From Solirubrobacteraceae bacterium (GTDB taxonomy: Bacteria > Actinomycetota > Thermoleophilia > Solirubrobacterales > Solirubrobacteraceae): 45,437 bases of DNA. Both the position numbers and the translations under genes were made by a program. Positions 7,982-15,421 of the stretch are shown here, one piece after another (the first letter of the stretch is position 1; every line of letters starts with the position of its first letter). The stretch lies in contig JAGIBJ010000064.1 in NCBI GenBank assembly GCA_017744415.1, positions 1-45,437 on the forward strand, in the 5' to 3' direction. The notes under the pieces are model-generated. The model saw nothing but the letters and a program-made list of their open reading frames with translations. It had not been told where the DNA came from and ran no database searches.

Positions 7982-9411
7982 CGGAGTTCGGCGAGGCCCC
8001 GGCGGACGACGTCGAGTGACGGCTTCGGCTTGCCGCTGAGATCGAGGAGGCCCGTGTGCAGGCCCCAGAAGTCCTTGCCGCCCTGATAAACGGTGCTGTC
8101 GCGCCACGCGTAGTAGATGATGCCCCGCAGCTTCAGCTGCTTGCGCGCGGCCGTGAGCTTCGTGATGGCACTCACGATCACCGGCCCCTGCTTGGCGACG
8201 GAGACGGTGCGCTTCGGGGTGCGCGGGCCTCCGGCGGCCCAGCCGATCTCGGTGACCCACAGGCCGATCTTGCGGCCTCCGGCGCGGTCGAGCGTGCGAC
8301 GCATGGCGCGCGAGATTGCGAGCGACTGCGACGGCGTCTTCGCATACGGGTGCAGCCCGACGGCATTGATCGCCTTCCCGGCGCCGGCCTTGATCATCGT
8401 GCGCAGGTACGGCAGTGGCGCCTTGCCCACCTTCGAGTCGGGGATGCCCGCGCTGATGATCACGGACGCCGGATCGATCGCCCGGATCGCCTTCGAGGCC
8501 GCGATCACGAGCTTGGCGTAGGCCCTCGCGTTGGGCTTGCCACCCCAGTAGATGGGCAGGTTCGGCTCGTTCCACAGCTGGTAGGTGGTGATCGGCACCC
8601 TCGGCAGCTCGGGGTGAGCCGCCCAGAACGCACCGTTCGCGCCATAGCGTGCGGCGATCGCCGCGCCGAATCCGGCATAGCTCGCGGCCTTCTTCGGCGG
8701 GTAGAGGTAGCGGCTCTTGTTGCCCTTGGGCCGGCTCGTCGACCACGTCGGCTCGCCCTGCAGGAGCGGCATCACGCGCATCCCGGCCTTCGCGGCGTTG
8801 CCGACGAAGCGGTCGGTCGCCGACCAGTCGAAGCGGTCGTCACCCCATTCGATCTCGTTCCAGCGGAACACCTGGCGGGCCGTGGTGAAGCCCATCGCCT
8901 TCTGGGTCTGGAGCTGCGTGAGGGCGTAGGCGTCGTCACCGGTGTACGCATCCTCGGTCGTGATCCCGAGGTAGCCGTCGGGCAACGCGGCGCGCGCGAC
9001 CGATGGCACCGCAAGCGCCGCGGCGGCCCCGAGGAACGCGACGATGAGGAGGGTGGCGATCATCCGGCCGCGGCTCGGGCCGACGCCGATCCCGGCGCGC
9101 GGTTCGGTGATCGACGGCGCCGGCGGGCGGCCGACGAGCGAGCCCAGCCGGGCCCCCGAGCTCATCTCGAGGTCGGTGAGCGAGCGGCCGTAGGCGCGGT
9201 AGAAGCCGGCGGCGATCCCGTTGCCTCCGGCGCTCGGCGAGGGTGCGTAGAGCTCGCGACGCTTGCGCTCGGCGGTGTCGACGCCGGCCTCCGCGGTCGT
9301 GGGCGTGGCGGTGGCCGAGGGGGCGACCGCAGCAACCGCGATGGGCGCATGCCAAGCGGGAGCGGCGGCGGCGAGGGTCGCGGCGACCGGGACGAGGCCA
9401 GGTGCGATCAT
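7978..9411 (-). CDS. Secreted/membrane-anchored clan GH-A type glycoside hydrolase-like protein
   Basis: 477 residues from the ATG at 9411. An internal ATG at 9063 would give a textbook signal peptide (MIATLLIVAFLGAAAALAV, cleavage at ARA). However, the 116 codons between 9411 and 9063 keep the strong G/C third-position bias of real coding sequence, and TAGCAT lies 8 nt before 9411, so the longer form is preferred. It would add an Ala/Pro-rich hydrophobic segment and a polar region before the membrane segment. Catalytic signatures are RQVFRWNEIEW, YGANGAFWAAHPELP, QLWNEPNLPIYWGG (acid/base Glu) and LWVTEIGWAAGG (nucleophile Glu). It is followed by its lipoprotein paralogue in an overlapping operon. 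A processed, shorter exported form remains possible. Confidence 0.85.
   Translation of the reverse strand: MIAPGLVPVAATLAAAAPAWHAPIAVAAVAPSATATPTTAEAGVDTAERKRRELYAPSPSAGGNGIAAGFYRAYGRSLTDLEMSSGARLGSLVGRPPAPSITEPRAGIGVGPSRGRMIATLLIVAFLGAAAALAVPSVARAALPDGYLGITTEDAYTGDDAYALTQLQTQKAMGFTTARQVFRWNEIEWGDDRFDWSATDRFVGNAAKAGMRVMPLLQGEPTWSTSRPKGNKSRYLYPPKKAASYAGFGAAIAARYGANGAFWAAHPELPRVPITTYQLWNEPNLPIYWGGKPNARAYAKLVIAASKAIRAIDPASVIISAGIPDSKVGKAPLPYLRTMIKAGAGKAINAVGLHPYAKTPSQSLAISRAMRRTLDRAGGRKIGLWVTEIGWAAGGPRTPKRTVSVAKQGPVIVSAITKLTAARKQLKLRGIIYYAWRDSTVYQGGKDFWGLHTGLLDLSGKPKPSLDVVRRGLAELR
9406..9411 (+). promoter_or_regulatory. Candidate -10 of leaderless membrane-GT gene
   Basis: GATCAT, 8 nt before the ATG at 9420, matches TATAAT at four of six positions. 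No Shine-Dalgarno sequence is present. Its last three bases are the complement of the divergent gene's start codon (9409-9411). Confidence 0.35.
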
Positions 9412-9419
9412 GGGCGCTG

Positions 9420-9425
9420 ATGCTA
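9420..9425 (-). promoter_or_regulatory. Candidate -10 of leaderless GH-A gene
   Basis: TAGCAT on the minus strand ends 8 nt before the ATG at 9411 and is formed by the first two codons (ATG CTA) of the divergent gene. This supports the long start for the GH-like protein. Confidence 0.4.
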
Positions 9426-11369
9426 CGGACCTCACGCGGCGCCCCGCGCCTGCCCGCGCGCGCCGAGGCCCCACTCGCTTGGTGGATCGCCGCCGGCATC
9501 GTGGCCACCGAACTGATCGCCGCGCTCGCGGGCTGGTCGAGCCTGCCGCTCGCCGGCGCCGCACTGCTCGCGCCGGGCCTGGCGCTCGCCGGGCTGCTGC
9601 CGGGACGTCCGCGGGCTACGCCCATCGCGCGGCTGGCGGCGGCTCCCGCGCTCGGTCTGGCACTCACGAGCGTCGCGCTCATCACGATCACGCAGCTGGG
9701 CGTCGCGCTCAGCCCCGTGAGCGTGCACGTCGTGCTCGCGCTGCTCCTGGTGGTAGGCCTCTTCGTCCCCACCGGCCAGGCGGAGCAGCCGGATGGCCAC
9801 ACCGCGCGCGAACGCCGAGCGGGCATCGCGCTCGATGCGGTGGTGCTCGTCGCGTGCGTGGCGCTCACGGTCGTGCTCGGCTGGCGCGTAATCGGCCAGC
9901 TGCCGGTGCCGGGTGACGACTGGGCGAAATACCTGCTCTACGCCGACGAGATCCGCCACCAGGGCAAGCTGCTGCTCCAGAACACCCTGTGGATGGGCGG
10001 GCGCCCGTTCAGCGAGGATCCCGGGATGCCGGCGCTCGAGGGCTCGGCGCTGCTGATGACGGGCTCGGCCGCAGGCGGGCTCGTGCGCACCATCCTCATC
10101 CTGCAGGTGCTCGGCGTGATGGCGGCCTTCGGCGCGGCGCTCGCGAGCTTCGGCCGCACCGGCGCGGCCGTCACGGGCTTGCTGATCGCGATCGTCCCGG
10201 CCACGCAGAACATCCTCGGCTGGCACGGGCTCGCGAACGTCGGCGCGCTCGCCATGGTGCCCCTCGCACTCGCCTCGCTCGGCGCCTGGCTCGACGGTGA
10301 ACTGGATCGGCGCGGGCAGCTGGGTTTCGCCCTCACGCTGCTCGGGATCGTCGCCGCGCACCGCTTCACGACGCTCTTCGTCGCCGGCACCGTGGCGCTC
10401 GTCCTCGCGGTCGGGCTGCTGCTGCCCGAGCGACGTACGCTGCTGCCGGCCGCGGTGCGCACCGGTGCGATCGGCCTCGCCGCAGGCATCCCGCTCGCCC
10501 TCGACCTGCGCACGCGCGCCGCGGATGCCGGCGGCACGCTGTCCTATACGAGCTACCTCGGCACGAAGGTCGACCTCGTGCTCGCGCTGCGCGACCTGAG
10601 CTGGCTGCTCGTCGGCGCGGCCATCCTCGCCACGCTGGTGCTCGTCTCCCGCCGCGCGCTGCCACGCAGCGCCTGGCCAGCGCTCGCGATGGCAATCGTG
10701 ACGGTGGGGCTCGCGTTCGGCTACGTCGCGCATGTGCCGCTCTACTACGCACGGACCACCTTCTTCCTGCCGCTGCCGCTCGCGATCCTCGCCGGAGCTG
10801 GCGCGGGCGCCTTCGCCGCGTGGGCCGCCGACCGGATGCGCGTGCGGGGCCGGATGCCGGACTCACGGATGCTGGTGGCGCTCGGCGCCGCCGGTGCCCT
10901 CACGGGCGCCGTACTCGGCGTGCAGGCGGTGCGCTCCTGGGACCAGGCCGAGCAGGTGCGCGGGTACTACGCCTTCGCGAGTCCCGATTCCCTCACGGCC
11001 CTCGACGACCTCGCGACCGAGCTGCGGCCGGGCGAGATCGTGGTCACCGATCGCTGCTGGAGTTTCCTCGCGACGTGGCTCCTGCACACCCGCACGTACC
11101 CGGCGCTGGAGGAGCAGGACATCCAGCCCAAGGCCGAGCTACGCGTCGCGCGGGCGTCGGAGGCGATCCTGCGCGGCACCACCGAAGGGCGCGCGCTGAT
11201 GCGCTCCCTGCCCGTGCGGTTCGCCGCGTTCGATCCCACCTGCCCGGTGAACGGCAAACGATTCTTCCCGCCCGGCACGCCGCTCTACGCGGGCGGCCGT
11301 CTGGCGATCCTCCAACTCGATCCGGACGGTCCGGATCGAACGCCCAAGCCTTCGAAGAAGAAGAAGTAG
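9420..11369 (+). CDS. Polytopic GT-C-fold-like membrane protein, putative glycosyltransferase
   Basis: 649 residues starting at the ATG at 9420; the frame upstream is Arg-rich shadow. About 12 hydrophobic segments occupy residues 15-510, e.g. WWIAAGIVATELIAALAGW and VVLALLLVVGLFV. The first large extracytoplasmic loop (~150-200) holds VPGDDWAKYLLYADEIRHQG. An acidic pair at the start of this loop is the hallmark position of GT-C glycosyltransferases (PMT/ArnT-like). A soluble C-terminal domain (~535-649, DLATELRPGEIVVTDRCWSF) ends in a KPSKKKK tail. Lipid-linked sugar transfer on the outer face would fit the flanking GH-like proteins and the CpsB-like phosphatase. The fold assignment is inferred from topology and the DD motif; the substrate is unknown. 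Confidence 0.75.
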   Translation: MLRTSRGAPRLPARAEAPLAWWIAAGIVATELIAALAGWSSLPLAGAALLAPGLALAGLLPGRPRATPIARLAAAPALGLALTSVALITITQLGVALSPVSVHVVLALLLVVGLFVPTGQAEQPDGHTARERRAGIALDAVVLVACVALTVVLGWRVIGQLPVPGDDWAKYLLYADEIRHQGKLLLQNTLWMGGRPFSEDPGMPALEGSALLMTGSAAGGLVRTILILQVLGVMAAFGAALASFGRTGAAVTGLLIAIVPATQNILGWHGLANVGALAMVPLALASLGAWLDGELDRRGQLGFALTLLGIVAAHRFTTLFVAGTVALVLAVGLLLPERRTLLPAAVRTGAIGLAAGIPLALDLRTRAADAGGTLSYTSYLGTKVDLVLALRDLSWLLVGAAILATLVLVSRRALPRSAWPALAMAIVTVGLAFGYVAHVPLYYARTTFFLPLPLAILAGAGAGAFAAWAADRMRVRGRMPDSRMLVALGAAGALTGAVLGVQAVRSWDQAEQVRGYYAFASPDSLTALDDLATELRPGEIVVTDRCWSFLATWLLHTRTYPALEEQDIQPKAELRVARASEAILRGTTEGRALMRSLPVRFAAFDPTCPVNGKRFFPPGTPLYAGGRLAILQLDPDGPDRTPKPSKKKK

Positions 11370-11427
11370 CGGGCCAAGGGCGCGGCGCGCGCGTCGACCG
11401 GCACCTGAGGCCCGACGGCAGCCCGGA

Positions 11428-13347
11428 TCAGCGCTTGGGCGCGCGCAGCAGCACGAGGTTGCGCACGGTCGGAAGCGCATCCTGCTTCGTGACCTTGTGC
11501 TTCACGATCACGGCATCGCCCTTCTTCATCGGGCGCCGCACGGTGAACACGATGGTCTTGCCGTGCTTGAGCGTGATGCTGCGCAGCTTGCGGCTCTTGG
11601 CCTTGCCCTTCGGGTCGAAGAGCACCGAGAACGTCGGCTGCACGGTCACCTTCACCTTCTTGAGCTTGTAGCGAGGCTTCCCGGAGGCCGTCTTGCCGAC
11701 GCGCACCTTCTTCTTCACGGTCTTCTTCGTCTGGTACGCCGTGCAGCGCAGCTTCGCCCGGACCTTCGTCGAGGCGCGCGTGCCTCGCCGGTCGCGTTTG
11801 GGCACTGAGGCCGCCATCGACACGAGACACTGCTTGGAGCCGTTGCCAGCCGACGAGCCCTGGCCGGCGCCGAGGGTGACGCAGTTCGCGATCGGCACGG
11901 CACAGCGGATCACCGCCGATCGCGCGGCGCCTGGCACCTCGGCGTAGACGTCGACGCTGGGCGTCGCGGGGCCGTTCGGAATGCACGCCTCTGTGGTGCC
12001 GGTCGCGTCGGAACCGGTGGTCTTCTGGCGGCCGTCGGGCGTCGTGATCACGAGGCTCGCTTCCTCGAGCGGGTTGCCGTCGTAGCCGATGGCGCCGGCG
12101 ACGCAGCCTCCGCTGCTCCCGCGCTGCACCGAGAGGTCGAGCCGGAGCAGCGCCGCGGGCGGAGTGGCGCCGGGGTTGCAGAGCACCAGGCGTCCGGCTG
12201 ACGTCGCCGTGCCCGAATCCACGCCCGAGGCCCAGCGCGTCGAGGCGCGCTGCAGGGCAACGCCGGTGGCGTTCGGGCTGCCATCCGCGAAGCGCGTGAT
12301 GCCCATGAATCCTTCGCTCAGCTGTTCCTTGCTGGTCTCGGATCCCGTGATCGCGTAGACCAGGTAGGAGTTCACGTTGCAGTCGCTGTGGGCGAGCGCC
12401 TCGGCGGTGAGGGCGAGCGTGGCTGCACGCGTGCGGTCGGTGACGAGCCCGGCGTAGGCGTGCTTGGCGCCGACGGGGTCGTAGGTGGCCGGCTGACCCG
12501 TCTCAGCGATCCACAGCGGCAGATCTCCTCGGCCCTGGCCTGCGAGTGACGAGCGCACGCTGGCGACGAGCCGGAACGCCGCCGGGCTGGTCGGCGCGTA
12601 GGCGTGGAGCGCGACGGCGTCCATCGAGGCGCCGGCGCCGTTCTGGAACACCGACGCGAGAAAGCCGGCCGCGTTGTCCCAGGCAAGGCTGGCAGCGACC
12701 GTCACCGACGGCACCGCGCGTTTGGCCGCCGGGTAGACGACCTGGAGGAAGCGGGCGTAGGCGGGCGCGTCGGCGCGGCCGCTCCACGAGTTCGGGGAGT
12801 TCGGCTCGTTCCAGAGCTCGATGGTCGTCACCGGGTATTGCGGGAGCTGCGGATTCGCGGCCCAGAAGGTGCCGCCCGGGCCGTAGCGCTGGAGGAACGC
12901 GACCGTGAAATCGGCGAACGCCGGGAAGCTCGAATCGGGGAGGTTGCTGCCGTTGCCGCGCGCCCACTGCGGGCTGTTGTTCATCGTCGGCAGCGCCCTG
13001 AGCCCGCGGAGCGCGAGCTGGGCGATCGTGTAGTCCATCGACGTGCGCGTGCCGCTGCCGGCATCCCAGCGGAAGTCGTGCACGCCGTTCACCGGCGCCA
13101 CCGGCTCCATGATCATCCAGTCGGCCTGGATGCGGTTGATCGCCATACGGCCGTTCTGGAGGGTGCCGAGGTACGCGGGCCAGCGCGACTCCGGAATGGT
13201 CGGGTTCTGCTGGAGCGGCTGGAGATTGACGCCGAGGTATTCCGGGCTCGTGGCCGCGTGCGCGGGCGAGGCCCCCGCCAGCAGGGTGACGAGGAGCGCC
13301 GCGCCGACCAGGGCCCGGTGGAGCGAGGAACGGGCGAAGACGCGCAC
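11428..13347 (-). CDS. Secreted clan GH-A type glycoside hydrolase-like protein with basic C-terminal module
   Basis: 639 residues, GTG start at 13347. The signal peptide ends near AHAA (~residue 32). The TIM-barrel-like region (~35-370) contains INRIQADWMIMEP, YGPGGTFWAANPQLP, IELWNEPNSPNSWSG (acid/base Glu) and LPLWIAETGQPA (second Glu). It is followed by a CNVNSYLVYAI region, a Cys-containing carboxypeptidase-regulatory-like domain (~400-500; SGGCVAGAIGYDGNPLEEASL), and a strongly basic tail module (~530-639; KKKVRVGKTASGKPRYKLKK). TAGTGT lies 9 nt before the GTG, so the mRNA may be almost leaderless. It is a close architectural paralogue of the gene at 13396-15330. It is probably extracellular, acting on or remodelling surface glycan; the substrate is not deducible. 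Confidence 0.87.
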   Translation of the reverse strand: MRVFARSSLHRALVGAALLVTLLAGASPAHAATSPEYLGVNLQPLQQNPTIPESRWPAYLGTLQNGRMAINRIQADWMIMEPVAPVNGVHDFRWDAGSGTRTSMDYTIAQLALRGLRALPTMNNSPQWARGNGSNLPDSSFPAFADFTVAFLQRYGPGGTFWAANPQLPQYPVTTIELWNEPNSPNSWSGRADAPAYARFLQVVYPAAKRAVPSVTVAASLAWDNAAGFLASVFQNGAGASMDAVALHAYAPTSPAAFRLVASVRSSLAGQGRGDLPLWIAETGQPATYDPVGAKHAYAGLVTDRTRAATLALTAEALAHSDCNVNSYLVYAITGSETSKEQLSEGFMGITRFADGSPNATGVALQRASTRWASGVDSGTATSAGRLVLCNPGATPPAALLRLDLSVQRGSSGGCVAGAIGYDGNPLEEASLVITTPDGRQKTTGSDATGTTEACIPNGPATPSVDVYAEVPGAARSAVIRCAVPIANCVTLGAGQGSSAGNGSKQCLVSMAASVPKRDRRGTRASTKVRAKLRCTAYQTKKTVKKKVRVGKTASGKPRYKLKKVKVTVQPTFSVLFDPKGKAKSRKLRSITLKHGKTIVFTVRRPMKKGDAVIVKHKVTKQDALPTVRNLVLLRAPKR

Positions 13348-13355
13348 GAGCGAGT

Positions 13356-13370
13356 CACACTAGCAACCGA
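13356..13370 (-). promoter_or_regulatory. Promoter element TCGGTTGCTAGTGTG
   Basis: This 15-nt string reads on the minus strand, with the extended -10-like TGCTAGTGT and TAGTGT at 13357-13362, 9 nt before the GTG start at 13347. The identical 15-mer occurs at 37492-37506 before the peptidoglycan hydrolase gene, which supports a shared promoter class. Confidence 0.5.
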
Positions 13371-13395
13371 CCGGCGTTCCGCGCGAGAGATGGCG

Positions 13396-15330
13396 TTACT
13401 GCCGACGCGCCGGCTTCTTCGCCGGTTTGCGGGCCGAAACCGTGAACGAGTCGGTCAAGAGGGGGATCCCGGTCGCAGTGCGCCGGCTCAGGGTGATACG
13501 CGTGCCGCCGCGCAGCTTCCCGCGCACCGTGAGGCGCTTCGCAACCCCGGGCGTGAGCACCACGGTGCGCTGCTTGCGCTGGCGTTTCGTTCCGCTGGCG
13601 CGGGTGTAGACGTTGAACCGCAAACGCTTTGCGCTCCTCGACGTGCCGCAGCCGACGGCCGCTTTGATCGTGACCGCAGCCTCACGCCGCCCCTTCGCGG
13701 GGGTGTAGGACGACTGTGTGGTCGAGAGCTTCCAGGTGCACGCCGGTGGCGTGGCGGGCGTCGGTGCGGGCGTCGGGCGGATACCCGTCACGTCGACCGC
13801 CGAGAGCCGGCCGGTGCCGGGGCGCATCGCGACCCCGCCGGGGCAGCCGACGGCTGCCACGTCGCACTCCACCTCCCCGGTGGCGCCGGCATTAAGCAAC
13901 CACCCGACGGCGGTGAACGCCGAGCCGCGCGCGGCCTCGGGCACGCAGGCGCTGGCTTGACCGAATGCGTTGGTCTCCCGGCTCGCGAGCACCTCGCCGC
14001 CCGTGCCGCGCAGTTGCAGCGCGACCGCCTCGAGCGGGTTGCCGTCGTAACTCGCGCTCAGCGCGACGCAGCCGGGCTGGCCGGTGCCCGTGAACGCCCC
14101 GTCGATCGCCAGGGGCTGGGCGCCGGGCGCGCCCGGGCCGCAGAGCCCGAGGGCGGCCGGTGCGCCCGGGCCGCCGGCGTCGAAACGCTGTGCCCAGCGC
14201 AGCGAGGCGCGGCCGAGGGCGAGCGCCGTCTGCGTGGCCGCACCATCCTTCGGCCGGAAGAGCCCCATGTACGCCTCGGTGAGCTTGCCGCCGGCCTGCT
14301 CGGTGTCGCTCACGGAGTACGGCAGGAACTGCTCCACGCCGCAATCGCTGGCACCGAGCGCCTCGGCGGCGAACGCGAGATTGGCCCCGCGGGCCGCATC
14401 GCTCGGGAAGTGTTGCCAGCCCCACTCCGCCGGCGCGACCTGCGGCGTGGTGGTGCCATCCGGGTTCGTCACGACGGCCTCCTGCCCGGCCTCGTTGGCG
14501 TAGATCGGCATCCCGGCCTTGCCGAGCGCCGCGAGCTGCCCGCGCAGCCCCTGGACGAGGCGAATCGTCTCCGCGGCGTCGGGGGCATACGGGTGGTAGC
14601 CCATCGCGTCGATCGCAGCCAGCCCGCCGGCCGCCGCGAACCGCCCGAGGAAGTTCGGCTCGTCGCCCGGCTGGTAGGCGAGGCTCGCGAGCAGCACCGC
14701 TGACGGCTGCGCGGCACGGATGATCGGACGAACCCTCACGATGAGGGCTGCGTAGGCCTCGGGGTTCGCGTCGCGGTTCCAGGCGTACTCGTCGAGGTTG
14801 GCCTCGTTCCAGATCTCGTAGCTGAGGGTCGGGCGGGGCGTGAGCTGCGGGGCAGTGCGCCAGAACGCGCCGCCGGGGCCGTACCGCGCGGCGAACGCGG
14901 CGATCATGCGCCCGAACGCGGGGTACGACGACGCCGGCAGCTCGTTGGTACCGGGGTCGCCCGGCCCCCACGCCCACGTCGGCGAGTGCCGGAAGATCGG
15001 CACGGCGCGCAGGCCTCGGAGTGCGAGCCGGCGCACGAGGGCGTCAATGCCGTCCCACTGGTAGTCGGCGCCGCCCGCCACGGGCTGCGGCTCGATCTGC
15101 GGCCAGGAGATCTCCACGCGCGCGAGCGTCATGCGGCTCGCGGCGAGGCGGTCGAGCACCCCGTCCTGCGCAGCTGGCGCGACGGCGCCCAGCGTCTGCA
15201 GGTTGGTGCCGACGAACTGCGGGCTGGAGGCGGCGCGGGCGGGCGCCGCAGCGGCAGACGCCACCGCCAGGCAGGCCACCACCCGGGTGATATCGGCCAA
15301 ACGGCGCCGGAGAAACAGTCCGTCGCGCAT
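13396..15330 (-). CDS. Secreted clan GH-A type glycoside hydrolase-like protein
   Basis: 644 residues from the ATG at 15330 (MRDGLFLRRRL); the open frame upstream is not coding-like. The signal peptide ends near ARAA. The catalytic region (~35-380) shows VEISWPQIEPQP, YGPGGAFWRTAPQLT, YEIWNEANLDEYAW (Pro of the usual WNEPN replaced by Ala) and PIYANEAGQEAVV (second Glu, in a motif that lacks the usual W-x-T). A regulatory-like beta domain (~470-560; LSASYDGNPLEAVAL) and a basic module (~570-644; AKRLRFNVYTRASG ... ARKPAKKPARRQ) follow. Gene order and architecture match the gene at 11428-13347, so they are likely duplicates transcribed in the same direction. It is divergent from the GH-like gene at 15422, with paired palindromes between them. 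Confidence 0.86.
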   Translation of the reverse strand: MRDGLFLRRRLADITRVVACLAVASAAAAPARAASSPQFVGTNLQTLGAVAPAAQDGVLDRLAASRMTLARVEISWPQIEPQPVAGGADYQWDGIDALVRRLALRGLRAVPIFRHSPTWAWGPGDPGTNELPASSYPAFGRMIAAFAARYGPGGAFWRTAPQLTPRPTLSYEIWNEANLDEYAWNRDANPEAYAALIVRVRPIIRAAQPSAVLLASLAYQPGDEPNFLGRFAAAGGLAAIDAMGYHPYAPDAAETIRLVQGLRGQLAALGKAGMPIYANEAGQEAVVTNPDGTTTPQVAPAEWGWQHFPSDAARGANLAFAAEALGASDCGVEQFLPYSVSDTEQAGGKLTEAYMGLFRPKDGAATQTALALGRASLRWAQRFDAGGPGAPAALGLCGPGAPGAQPLAIDGAFTGTGQPGCVALSASYDGNPLEAVALQLRGTGGEVLASRETNAFGQASACVPEAARGSAFTAVGWLLNAGATGEVECDVAAVGCPGGVAMRPGTGRLSAVDVTGIRPTPAPTPATPPACTWKLSTTQSSYTPAKGRREAAVTIKAAVGCGTSRSAKRLRFNVYTRASGTKRQRKQRTVVLTPGVAKRLTVRGKLRGGTRITLSRRTATGIPLLTDSFTVSARKPAKKPARRQ

Positions 15331-15339
15331 GTGCCGACG

Positions 15340-15345
15340 AACGTA
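15340..15345 (-). promoter_or_regulatory. Candidate -10 of the GH-A gene starting at 15330
   Basis: TACGTT on the minus strand, 9 nt before the ATG at 15330, with no Shine-Dalgarno sequence. The inverted repeat 15348-15373 lies immediately upstream. Confidence 0.35.
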
Positions 15346-15347
15346 CC

Positions 15348-15373
15348 AGTGGCCGATTGGACAGGTGGCCACT
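15348..15373. promoter_or_regulatory. Inverted repeat AGTGGCC-N12-GGCCACT, operator candidate
   Basis: Perfect 7-bp arms at 15348-15354 and 15367-15373 sit in the 91-bp gap between two divergent GH-like genes and abut the candidate -10 at 15340-15345. Confidence 0.4.
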
Positions 15374-15394
15374 CGACGCGAACGGAGTGCATGA

Positions 15395-15411
15395 TCGGAC
15401 AACTCGTCCGA
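15395..15411. promoter_or_regulatory. Inverted repeat TCGGAC-N5-GTCCGA, operator candidate
   Basis: Perfect 6-bp arms with a 5-nt spacer lie 10 nt before the ATG at 15422, in the same divergent gap as the 15348-15373 palindrome. Confidence 0.4.
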
Positions 15412-15421
15412 CCTGTTGGGC

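Noticed and set aside
7978-9063. Shorter start (ATG at 9063) for the GH-like protein
   Set aside because: It gives a good signal peptide, but the 116 codons upstream keep coding-type third-position bias and a -10-like hexamer fits the 9411 start. It is kept only as an alternative.
12604-14703. 699-residue open frame on the plus strand
   Set aside because: Shadow of two GH-like genes; no recognisable domain and R/V/G-rich composition.
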